DNA of 37,138 nucleotides. Source: Candidatus Hydrothermota bacterium. Its GTDB lineage: Bacteria > Hydrothermota > Hydrothermia > UBA1063. The position numbers and the translations under genes were made by a program. The DNA lies in the NCBI GenBank assembly GCA_003644895.1, contig QNDO01000001.1, positions 1-37,138 of the forward strand. Direction: 5' to 3'. The notes below the pieces were generated by a model. That model saw only the letters and a list, made by a program, of their open reading frames with translations. It was not told where the DNA came from and searched no databases. Of this stretch, positions 16,393-23,381 are shown one piece after another (position 1 is the first letter of the stretch; each line of letters begins with the position of its first letter).

Positions 16393-17105
16393 TCTTCAGA
16401 TACCTCCCTGAGCCTTTTTGGAGAAAAGAGATCATCCTCCACTTTGGTTTTGTAGTCAATTCTTATAGTCCGGATTTCTGTTTCGGAACCTGTTTCATTG
16501 TTTCTCATGACTACGTGCATGGGAGTTGGAATATAATCCACTATCTTTATATCTTCCTGAATAAGTGTTTTATATGGTTTATCTTCGCCTTTTCGGTAGA
16601 AATCTACTACAAGCGGAACATAGGTCTTTTTGTCAACTCTGAGCACCAGTTTCCCATAAGAAATTTTAACATTTTCTTTTGGTATCAGTGTAAGAACGTA
16701 AATATCTTTCTCCTCATTCAGATTTACAGGTTTAAATTTCTTTTTGTAGGTTCCCATCGTCATATCTTCGTATGTAAAATCAGAACCCATCATCTTTTGT
16801 TTCTTTGCGTGAGACGCAATTTTTCTTATTCTTCCTGTTTCAGGGAAGTAGGCCCATACATTGTCACCAATAATGAGAAAGCTGTTTCCTCGAACTTGAG
16901 GAGGGAATATATACACCATCAGCTGTTTGTCCATACCATTTTTAGTATAAAATTTTATTTTGAATGTCCTCTTTTTCCCGGTGGTAGTGATGATAGTTTC
17001 TTCCATAACTCCTATGGAGTGGGGAAATATAGCCACACTATCAACTTTACTTAGAAGTTCCTCAGGACTCAACGCCAGTATAATGAACGTAAATAATGTA
17101 AACAT
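16389..17105 (-). CDS. LolA-like outer-membrane lipoprotein-sorting protein (RND operon)
   Basis: A 238-residue exported protein with leader MFTLFTFIILALSPEEL. The blocks VWAYFPETGRIRKIASHAK, MGSDFTYEDM and LRVDKKTYVPLVVDFY identify the LolA-like lipoprotein-sorting family and align with the paralogue at 8095-8802. It would ferry a lipid-like cargo between the RND pump and the barrel protein. It starts four bases after the TetR gene; the TetR stop codon lies directly after the GGAGG ribosome site, which suggests coupling. Confidence 0.82.
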   Translation of the reverse strand: MFTLFTFIILALSPEELLSKVDSVAIFPHSIGVMEETIITTTGKKRTFKIKFYTKNGMDKQLMVYIFPPQVRGNSFLIIGDNVWAYFPETGRIRKIASHAKKQKMMGSDFTYEDMTMGTYKKKFKPVNLNEEKDIYVLTLIPKENVKISYGKLVLRVDKKTYVPLVVDFYRKGEDKPYKTLIQEDIKIVDYIPTPMHVVMRNNETGSETEIRTIRIDYKTKVEDDLFSPKRLREVSEE

Positions 17106-17108
17106 TTC

Positions 17109-17708
17109 CTACCTCCTGCTGATTCCCTTCAAAACAGTATCAAGGAAATCTTCTGTGATTCTTTCTAGGTCTATTTCCTCCCTAAATAACATGGCATGAA
17201 ACAGAATGCCGTCCATGAAAGCAAGTAAACTCCTGGATAAATTTTCGACATTAACTGTTTCTTTGAATTCTTCTTTTTTTATGCCTTCTTCCAGAATTTT
17301 TCGTGTGATTCTCAGGTACTTTTTATACATATCCCTGAAATCAAATTTTAAATGGTTTCTTATGCCCTCACTCCAGAACTCTGTCATGACCATAATTGCT
17401 TCTCTGGGCATATTTTCCACTAATTCTAGATATCCTGTCACCAGTGCCTTTATTTTCATGGAGGCACTCATATTAGGTTTCACCTTTTGGAAAGCATATT
17501 CATCCAAGGCTTTGAAGAGGTGGACAATAAGAGAAGTAAATAGGTCCTCTTTACTCTCGAAATATTCGTAAATTGTCCCTTTCCCAACACCTGCATGCTC
17601 TGCAATTTCTCTCATTCGGGTCCTGTGGTAGCCTTTCCGCGAAAAAAGATACAGGGCAGCTTCAAGAATTTTAATCCGTTTATTTTTATTATTTTTGGTA
17701 TCAAACAT
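17109..17708 (-). CDS. TetR-family regulator of the RND export operon
   Basis: A 199-residue TetR/AcrR-family protein. The helix-turn-helix is at about residues 30-50 (TRMREIAEHAGVGKGTIYEYF). An open frame continues upstream to 17759, but that start would lie within the -35 box, so ATG 17708, located just after promoter and operator, is the start. The gene leads the operon TetR-LolA-like-barrel-RND and probably represses its own promoter through the palindrome at 17712-17727. As with the other TetR gene, no clear ribosome site precedes the ATG. Confidence 0.88.
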   Translation of the reverse strand: MFDTKNNKNKRIKILEAALYLFSRKGYHRTRMREIAEHAGVGKGTIYEYFESKEDLFTSLIVHLFKALDEYAFQKVKPNMSASMKIKALVTGYLELVENMPREAIMVMTEFWSEGIRNHLKFDFRDMYKKYLRITRKILEEGIKKEEFKETVNVENLSRSLLAFMDGILFHAMLFREEIDLERITEDFLDTVLKGISRR

Positions 17709-17711
17709 ATC

Positions 17712-17727
17712 GACCGACCAGTCGGTC
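17712..17727. promoter_or_regulatory. TetR-type operator, RND export operon
   Basis: GACCGACCAGTCGGTC is a palindrome with perfect seven-base arms and a two-base centre. It lies between the -10 box and the start codon, over the expected transcription start, as is classic for TetR autorepression. It shares GACCGACC with the operator at 12607-12621. Confidence 0.8.
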
Positions 17728-17730
17728 AAA

Positions 17731-17759
17731 ATTATATAATAAGTCTTGCATAATGTCAA
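17731..17759 (-). promoter_or_regulatory. Consensus promoter of the TetR/RND export operon
   Basis: On the minus strand TTGACA (17759-17754), exactly 17 bases and TATAAT (17736-17731) give a perfect sigma70 consensus. A strong promoter placed directly above a TetR operator implies tight repression with high induced output. Confidence 0.85.
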
Positions 17760-17832
17760 AGGAGATTTTTAAATATACATTGTGCATTATAAGATTTATG
17801 TAAAATCTACATTCTCGGTGAGAATATCAGGT

Positions 17833-17861
17833 TTGACTAACCTAAATCAAGACCTTATAAT
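17833..17861 (+). promoter_or_regulatory. Promoter of the rplT-pheST operon
   Basis: TTGACT (17833-17838), 17 bases and TATAAT (17856-17861) precede rplT by 29 bases, giving a leader of about 22 bases that holds only the ribosome site. Upstream, at about 17791-17827, two small inverted repeats (AGATTT/AAATCT and ATTCTC/GAGAAT) lie between this promoter and the divergent TetR promoter; they have no T-run and I assign them no role. Confidence 0.75.
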
Positions 17862-17890
17862 TTGTGCACTTTTGAAAGGGAGGAATTAGT

Positions 17891-18250
17891 ATGCGTATTA
17901 AAACAGGATTTACCAGAAGAAGAAGACATAAAAAAATTAGACGAATGGCAAGGGGATATTATGGGCAGAAATCCTCTACCTTTAAAAAGGCCAATGAAGC
18001 GGTTTTGAAGTCTCTTCAGTATGCGTATGCCCACAGGAAGAAAAAGAAAGCCGAAATGAGAAAACTATGGATAATAAGAATTAATGCTGCTTGTAGAGAA
18101 GAGGGATTGAACTATTCCACTTTCATCAACGGCTTGAAGAAAGCTGGAGTGAATTTAAACAGGAAAGTTCTGGCTGATATTGCGGTAAGGGACCACGAGG
18201 CCTTTCACGAACTTGTAGAAGTTGCTAAACAGCATGTCCAGACTTCATGA
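17891..18250 (+). CDS. rplT: 50S ribosomal protein L20
   Basis: A 119-residue basic protein with the L20 signature RHKKIRRMARGYYGQKSSTFKKA at the N-terminus and VLADIAVRDHEAFHELVEVAK near the end. It binds 23S rRNA early in large-subunit assembly. The start has GGGAGG upstream. In many bacteria rplT follows infC and rpmI; here it has its own promoter and the upstream gene is the divergent TetR, so these partners are not adjacent. pheS follows with a 17-base overlap. Confidence 0.97.
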   Translation: MRIKTGFTRRRRHKKIRRMARGYYGQKSSTFKKANEAVLKSLQYAYAHRKKKKAEMRKLWIIRINAACREEGLNYSTFINGLKKAGVNLNRKVLADIAVRDHEAFHELVEVAKQHVQTS

Positions 18251-19217
18251 GATTGAGCTTCTCGGGGAGGAAATCGAAAAAGAATGGAAGAAAGTAACTT
18301 CACCCGAGGAGCTGGAAAATTTCAGAATTGTATTTTTTGGGAAAAAGGGGAAAGTTACTTTATTTTTAAAATCCCTTAAAGAATTTGCCCCCGAAGAAAG
18401 AAGAGAGGCAGGAAGAATACTTAATGAGTTAAAGACCAAATATTTGGGTCTCATACAGGAGAAGAAAGAAGAGTTCCTTCATAAACTCCCCACAAAGAAA
18501 TTTGACCTTCATCTTCCTGGAAGAGCGCCTGAGGTAGGCAGGGAACACCCACTAACCAAGGTAGTCAACGAAATTCTGGATATTTTTGTGGGGCTTGGTT
18601 TCGAAGAGGTTGGTGGTAAATTTTCACCGGATGTGGAGTGGGATTATTACAACTTTGAAGCATTGAATATTCCTCCATATCATCCCGCAAGAGAAATGCA
18701 TGATACATTCTTCATAACAGAGAGGATGCTTCTCAGAACCCATACATCTCCTGTTCAAATAAGGGTAATGGAGAAAAGACGACCGCCTTTAAGAATTGTA
18801 ACAGTAGGAAAAGTTTATAGAGTGGACCCTTTTGATGCATCCCATGCTCCTGCCTTCATGCAGATGGAGGGACTTTACATTGACAGAGATGTTTCTTTCA
18901 GCGAATTAAAAGGAACCCTTGAGGTTTTCGCCAGAGAGTTATTTGGACCCGAAACACAGATAAAGTTTGTTCCTTCCTATTTCCCTTTCACGGAACCGAG
19001 TGCAGAGGTATATGCAAAGCTTGGTGGTGAATGGATGGAAATTCTTGGCTGTGGAATGGTTCACCCGAATGTTCTGAAAAATGTGGGTTATGACCCCGAA
19101 AAATGGAGTGGATATGCCTTTGGACTGGGGATAGAGAGGATAGCGATGATTAAATATGGAATCGACGATATAAGATTATTCTATGAAAACGATGTGAGGT
19201 TTCTTAAACAATTATGA
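18234..19217 (+). CDS. pheS: Phenylalanyl-tRNA synthetase alpha chain
   Basis: This 327-residue class II synthetase catalytic subunit charges tRNA-Phe. An N-terminal helical arm (about 1-80) is followed by the catalytic core with GREHPLTKVVNEILDIF, YYNFEALNIPPYHPAREMHDTF (motif 2 region), VGKVYRVDPFDASHAPAF and GFGLGIERIAMIKYGI-type motif 3 (here AFGLGIERIAMIKYGI). A TTG lies four codons upstream, but ATG 18234 is preferred. The overlap with rplT and the ATGA overlap with pheT indicate coupled translation. Confidence 0.96.
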   Translation: MSRLHEIELLGEEIEKEWKKVTSPEELENFRIVFFGKKGKVTLFLKSLKEFAPEERREAGRILNELKTKYLGLIQEKKEEFLHKLPTKKFDLHLPGRAPEVGREHPLTKVVNEILDIFVGLGFEEVGGKFSPDVEWDYYNFEALNIPPYHPAREMHDTFFITERMLLRTHTSPVQIRVMEKRRPPLRIVTVGKVYRVDPFDASHAPAFMQMEGLYIDRDVSFSELKGTLEVFARELFGPETQIKFVPSYFPFTEPSAEVYAKLGGEWMEILGCGMVHPNVLKNVGYDPEKWSGYAFGLGIERIAMIKYGIDDIRLFYENDVRFLKQL

Positions 19218-21568
19218 AGGTACTTTACAATCTTTTAAAACAATATATAGATTTTGATCTTAATCCCATTGAACTCAAGGAGACCTTTGAGAATCTGGGA
19301 ATTGAGGTGGAGGAATTTTATTATCTTGCTGAAGGATTGGAAGGGAAAGTAACCACGGGTATCGTCGAGGAGATAAAGGACCATCCCAGTACGAGGGATT
19401 ACAAGATTGTTAGAGTTTATACAGGCCAGAGGACATTACAGGTTGTGAGTGGAGCACCCAACTTAAGAAAAGGAATAAAGGTTGTGGTTGCTTTACCCGG
19501 TGCAGTTATCAAAGGAGTTAGAATAGGAGAGAAAAATATTAAGGGGGTAACCTCGGAAGCTAATATCCTATCGCTTGAGGAACTCGGTCTGGAAGAGGAG
19601 TCTCCGGGTATCCTCATCCTAGATGATGATTTTAAAGTGGGTGAATCTCCGCTTGAGAAGCTTGGACTGATAGATTGGGTTTACGATCTTTATATCTTTC
19701 CGAATCGTCCCGATTTAATGGGTGTTTTAGGCCTTGCTTATGAGCTCAGAGCAGTAACAGGGAAAGAGGTGAGAATGCCCCGAGTGGGCATTGAGGAAGA
19801 TGAATCCGTCGGATTATACCCTGTTGAGATACTGGATAAAGAGGGGTGTCCTAGGTATACTGCTAGAATAATAAAAGGTGTGAGGGTGAAAGAATCCCCC
19901 TTCTGGCTGAGACGTACTCTTTTTCTACTTGGCCAGAGACCCATAAATAATATTGTAGATGTGACAAATTTTGTAATGCTAGAACTTGGTCATCCTCTTC
20001 ATGCTTTTGACCTTGGAAAACTAAAGGATAAAATAATTGTAAGGAGGGCAGATAAAGGAGAGAAGATACTGTGTCTGGATGGAGTTGAAAGAGAGCTAAG
20101 TGACGAAATACTGGTAATAGCAGATGCGGAGAAACCAGTTGCAATTGCAGGGATAATCGGTGGTGAAGATACAGGTGTTACTGAAGAAACAGAAGATATT
20201 CTTATTGAGAGTGCACATTTTGACAGAGCAAGGATAAGAAAAGGGGTGAGTATCCTTGGAATAAAGACAGAATCATCCCGTAGGTTTGAAAGGGGAAGCG
20301 ACCCTGAGATTCCCCCTCTAGCTTCACGAAGAGCTGCAAAACTTATTCTGGAGATCGCAGGGGGAAAATCGGGTTTGATCAATGATGTAAAGTATATTAC
20401 TTTAAAAGATAAAAAGATAACAGTATATTTTGATAAATTTAACAGGTTTGTGGGAGAAGAAATTGAACCCGCTACTGTGAAAAATATACTTGAAAACTTT
20501 GGTTTCTTACTACGTAGTGATAATGAAAAACTTGAGGTTTTTGTTCCACCGAGGAGAAGAGACCTTGAAGTATGGCAAGATATAGCAGAAGAAGTTTTAA
20601 AAGTTTATGGATACGACAGGGTTAAAGGGAAGATTTCATCTGGTGGTAGTTTCACGGGAAAGAAATTTAAATCCGCTGCTTCCCTTATCAGAGATCTTGC
20701 CACAAAATCTGGTTTTTATGAGATCAAAACAGTTGAGTTCTCCAATCCACTGGAGCTTGAAGAATTCGGTTTCTGGAAAGAAGAGGCTGTACCTCTGAAA
20801 AATCCTCTTACGCAGGATGCTTCGGTTTTGAGAATGAGCCTTATCCCAGGAATTTTGAGATTTGCATCCCTTAATTTAAGAAGAGGACAGAAATTCGTAA
20901 GAGGATTTGAGGTTGGCAAGGTCTTCTTCTGGAAAGGCGAGGATAAACTGCCAGAAGAAAAGATGCATTTTGCTGCTATTGTAGCAGGCCGCCTTGAAAA
21001 AAAATGGTACAATATGGAAAGGGATGTTGATATTTATGACCTTACCGGTTTGATAGAAATTCTCAAGAATGAATTTAAACTCCGAATAGACGTAGAAGAG
21101 AGAGAACTCAAAGGTCTTGTTAATTCGGGAATTATCAGGATTGAAGGGAAAGATGTCGGTGTCATAGGTGAAATCACTCCTCAGGTAAAGAAATATTATG
21201 GCATCAAAATGCCGTGTTTTGTCATGGAGATGGATATTTCTTCTTTCTCAGTTCCAGAAAAGAAATATGAGAAATTTTCTCTTTATCCTTCCACAAGAAG
21301 GGACCTTTCGATACTTTTGGATAAGGAGAAAAGTTATCTCGAGATAAAGTTAACAATAGATAGAATCCTGCCAGATTTAGTGGAAAAATATGAGGTGATC
21401 GATGTATATTCGGGTAAGAATATCCCTGAAAACAAGAAGAGCATAACCATAGCCTTTTATATTCGCAGCAAAGAAAAAACTCTTACACAAGAGGAAGTGG
21501 ATGCAGAATTTAGTAAGATAATTAATGCCATTAAAAATGCAGGTTTTGAAATAAGGGGATTAGAATGA
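19214..21568 (+). CDS. pheT: Phenylalanyl-tRNA synthetase beta chain
   Basis: A 784-residue protein with all the domains of the bacterial long form: a tRNA-binding OB domain (about 40-150), the B3/B4 editing domain (about 205-375, with NNIVDVTNFVMLELGHPLHAFD), B5 (about 400-470), the catalytic-like core and the C-terminal anticodon-binding FDX-ACB domain (about 690-784, with YPSTRRDLSILLDKE). It forms the alpha2-beta2 enzyme with PheS. ATGA overlap with pheS. Confidence 0.96.
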   Translation: MKVLYNLLKQYIDFDLNPIELKETFENLGIEVEEFYYLAEGLEGKVTTGIVEEIKDHPSTRDYKIVRVYTGQRTLQVVSGAPNLRKGIKVVVALPGAVIKGVRIGEKNIKGVTSEANILSLEELGLEEESPGILILDDDFKVGESPLEKLGLIDWVYDLYIFPNRPDLMGVLGLAYELRAVTGKEVRMPRVGIEEDESVGLYPVEILDKEGCPRYTARIIKGVRVKESPFWLRRTLFLLGQRPINNIVDVTNFVMLELGHPLHAFDLGKLKDKIIVRRADKGEKILCLDGVERELSDEILVIADAEKPVAIAGIIGGEDTGVTEETEDILIESAHFDRARIRKGVSILGIKTESSRRFERGSDPEIPPLASRRAAKLILEIAGGKSGLINDVKYITLKDKKITVYFDKFNRFVGEEIEPATVKNILENFGFLLRSDNEKLEVFVPPRRRDLEVWQDIAEEVLKVYGYDRVKGKISSGGSFTGKKFKSAASLIRDLATKSGFYEIKTVEFSNPLELEEFGFWKEEAVPLKNPLTQDASVLRMSLIPGILRFASLNLRRGQKFVRGFEVGKVFFWKGEDKLPEEKMHFAAIVAGRLEKKWYNMERDVDIYDLTGLIEILKNEFKLRIDVEERELKGLVNSGIIRIEGKDVGVIGEITPQVKKYYGIKMPCFVMEMDISSFSVPEKKYEKFSLYPSTRRDLSILLDKEKSYLEIKLTIDRILPDLVEKYEVIDVYSGKNIPENKKSITIAFYIRSKEKTLTQEEVDAEFSKIINAIKNAGFEIRGLE

Positions 21569-21741
21569 AGGAGAAAATAGAAGTATTGGAGAAAAAAATA
21601 GAAATTTTATTGAATGAGTTTGAAAAGGTGAAAAGGGAGAACATTGAGCTCAAAGAGAGACTCCAGAATATTCTCGAAAAACTTGAAAATGTTGAAAAAA
21701 AACTTCAAAATACAATTAACAAACTGGATGCAATACAATGA
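21565..21741 (+). CDS. Short coiled-coil protein between pheT and zapA
   Basis: A 58-residue gene beginning MKEKIEVLEKKIEILLNEF and ending NTINKLDAIQ. It is almost entirely charged heptad sequence and so a predicted continuous coiled coil, without cysteine or membrane segment. It overlaps pheT by four bases (ATGA) and zapA by four bases (ATGA), so it is clearly translated as part of the operon. Its size, coiled coil and position next to zapA recall ZapB-type or similar division accessory proteins, but the sequence is too low in complexity to prove homology. Confidence 0.8.
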   Translation: MKEKIEVLEKKIEILLNEFEKVKRENIELKERLQNILEKLENVEKKLQNTINKLDAIQ

Positions 21742-22040
21742 ATCTTGAGCTCTTTAACACAAACAAAACTCGTGGAAAAATTACCATAAAGGGAATAAAT
21801 TATGAGTTTGAAACAGATCTCACCCCAGAAGAGTTTGAATATTTGAGTAATTATATTTCAGAAAAAATCAAAGAGCAGGAAGATAGAATGATGTTCATGC
21901 GGAACAATGTAGAGTTTGTTTCAGTATTAATCGCTGTGATTTACGAAATTGCAAGAGAGCTGATACTTTTAAAGAAAGAGCAGAGTGAGTTAGAAGAAAA
22001 ACTGGAGAGAATATACAAGAGGATTGAAGCATGTGTATAG
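21738..22040 (+). CDS. zapA: Cell division protein ZapA-like
   Basis: A 100-residue protein with the ZapA plan: a short globular head (TRGKITIKGINYEFETDLTPEEFEYLSNYISEKI, about residues 11-45) and a long C-terminal coiled coil (about 65-97). ZapA bundles FtsZ filaments at the division ring. The start overlaps the coiled-coil gene (ATGA). The location after pheST is common for zapA. Homology is moderate because the family is short, but head and coil are both recognisable. Confidence 0.8.
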   Translation: MNLELFNTNKTRGKITIKGINYEFETDLTPEEFEYLSNYISEKIKEQEDRMMFMRNNVEFVSVLIAVIYEIARELILLKKEQSELEEKLERIYKRIEACV

Positions 22041-22106
22041 CCCCCAAAAAGAGAATTGTGGGTAGATGTCTCAAGTTGGAAGGAAGCTCTGCTGGTAAGA
22101 GGGGGG
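22041..22106 (+). other. Possible structured RNA segment between zapA and rarA
   Basis: CCCCC at 22041-22045 can pair with GGGGG at 22102-22106. Inside, GAGA (22051-22054) can pair with TCTC (22069-22072) and CTCT (22087-22090) with AGAG (22098-22101), giving a possible three-way junction just before the rarA ribosome site. The stems are short and match no riboswitch I recognise. It is the only gap of note (79 bases) in this operon. Confidence 0.25.
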
Positions 22107-22119
22107 TTGAAGGAGGTGA

Positions 22120-23370
22120 ATGGAGTTGGAGTTCATGGGTTTGGGAAAATCTGAAGGAAGAGAAAAAGATGTTTTTGTACTTCTTTCGCAAAAAGTGGCC
22201 CCAGGGACCCTTGAAGAGTTTGTGGGCCAGGAGCATCTTATTGGCAAGGGGAAGCCGCTTAGAGTTCTAATAGAAAGAGGTCAGTTAAGGAGTTCTATCT
22301 TTTTCGGTCCCCCCGGGACAGGGAAGACAGCTTTAGCCCGAATTATAGCCAATAAAGTAAATGCAGATTTTTATGAACTCAATGCAACGAGATTAGAAAG
22401 GGGACAGCTTAAAGAAACTGTAAAAAATCTCGGCAAATTAAGCAAAATAAAGGGTGTTCCCCCTGTCCTTTTCATGGACGAGATACACCGACTTAATAAA
22501 TTACAACAGGAATATCTACTCTCTTTTACAGAAGATGGCTCCATAATCCTAATAGGCTCCACTACTCATAATCCATTTTTTGCTGTTTCCAAGGCGCTTT
22601 TATCCCGCTCACTTATCTTTGAATTTAAGCCGCTTTGCAAAGAACATATAGTGGAAATACTCAAACGAGCGAAGAAGCTGCTCAAAGAGGAAAAGGGGGT
22701 GGATTTCCCCGACAAGATTCTGGTTAAGTTGGCTGAAGTCAGTGAAGGTGATGCCAGAAGAGCACTGAATTATATGGAAGTGCTCTCCATTATAAGTCTT
22801 GAAAAGGGTGTTAAGCAGATTACTCAGGAAATGCTGAAAGAACTTCTTCCCGGAAGAATTTTATCCCTCACGGAAGACGAGCACTACGATATGATATCCG
22901 CTTATATAAAATCAATAAGAGGAAGTGATCCCGATGCTTCGGTATACTGGCTTGTTAGATTACTGGATGCAGGTGAGGATCCCCTCTATGTTCTGAGAAG
23001 ACTCTTTGTTCATGCCGCAGAAGATATAGGCCTTAAGAATCCAGATGCTATCCGTGTTATAGCAGCGTGTAAAGAGGGTTTCGAAATGGTAGGGAGACCC
23101 GAGGGAGATCTTTTACTGACCCTTGCCACTCTATATCTTGCTACCTCCCCGAAATCTAATCGGGTACTTAGGGCCCTGGGCAGAGCAAGAGAAGTTGTTT
23201 CAAAAACAGGAAATCTGGAAGTTCCCCTTCATCTGAGAGATTCCCATTACAGTGGAGCAAAAAAGCTGGGAAGAGGAAAGGGATATATTTATCCCTATGG
23301 CAAAAATAAGGGTGTGAAGCAGCAATACCTGCCAGATGAAATAAAAGATGAGAAAATTTATGAGGAATAG
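22120..23370 (+). CDS. rarA: Replication-associated recombination protein A (RarA/MgsA-like AAA ATPase)
   Basis: A 416-residue clamp-loader-like AAA+ ATPase that acts at stalled replication forks. Family blocks visible: LEEFVGQEHLIGKGKPLRVL, Walker A FFGPPGTGKTALA, Walker B LFMDEIHRLNK, sensor GSTTHNPFF, EGDARRALNYMEV, KSIRGSDPDASVYWLVRLL and the tetramerisation-domain end PLHLRD. The start with GGAGGTGA directly upstream is taken; the first 20 residues are not conserved. Length is usual for the family. Confidence 0.92.
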   Translation: MELEFMGLGKSEGREKDVFVLLSQKVAPGTLEEFVGQEHLIGKGKPLRVLIERGQLRSSIFFGPPGTGKTALARIIANKVNADFYELNATRLERGQLKETVKNLGKLSKIKGVPPVLFMDEIHRLNKLQQEYLLSFTEDGSIILIGSTTHNPFFAVSKALLSRSLIFEFKPLCKEHIVEILKRAKKLLKEEKGVDFPDKILVKLAEVSEGDARRALNYMEVLSIISLEKGVKQITQEMLKELLPGRILSLTEDEHYDMISAYIKSIRGSDPDASVYWLVRLLDAGEDPLYVLRRLFVHAAEDIGLKNPDAIRVIAACKEGFEMVGRPEGDLLLTLATLYLATSPKSNRVLRALGRAREVVSKTGNLEVPLHLRDSHYSGAKKLGRGKGYIYPYGKNKGVKQQYLPDEIKDEKIYEE

Positions 23371-23381
23371 GAGGTAAGGAG

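Noticed and set aside
17709..17759. N-terminal extension of 17 residues for the second TetR protein.
   Set aside because: The extension would start within the -35 box and run through the -10 box and operator; the ATG at 17708 fits promoter and family.
22031..22270. A 79-codon frame overlapping the zapA end and rarA start.
   Set aside because: It is out of frame with rarA, overlaps its conserved coding sequence and shows no protein-like composition.
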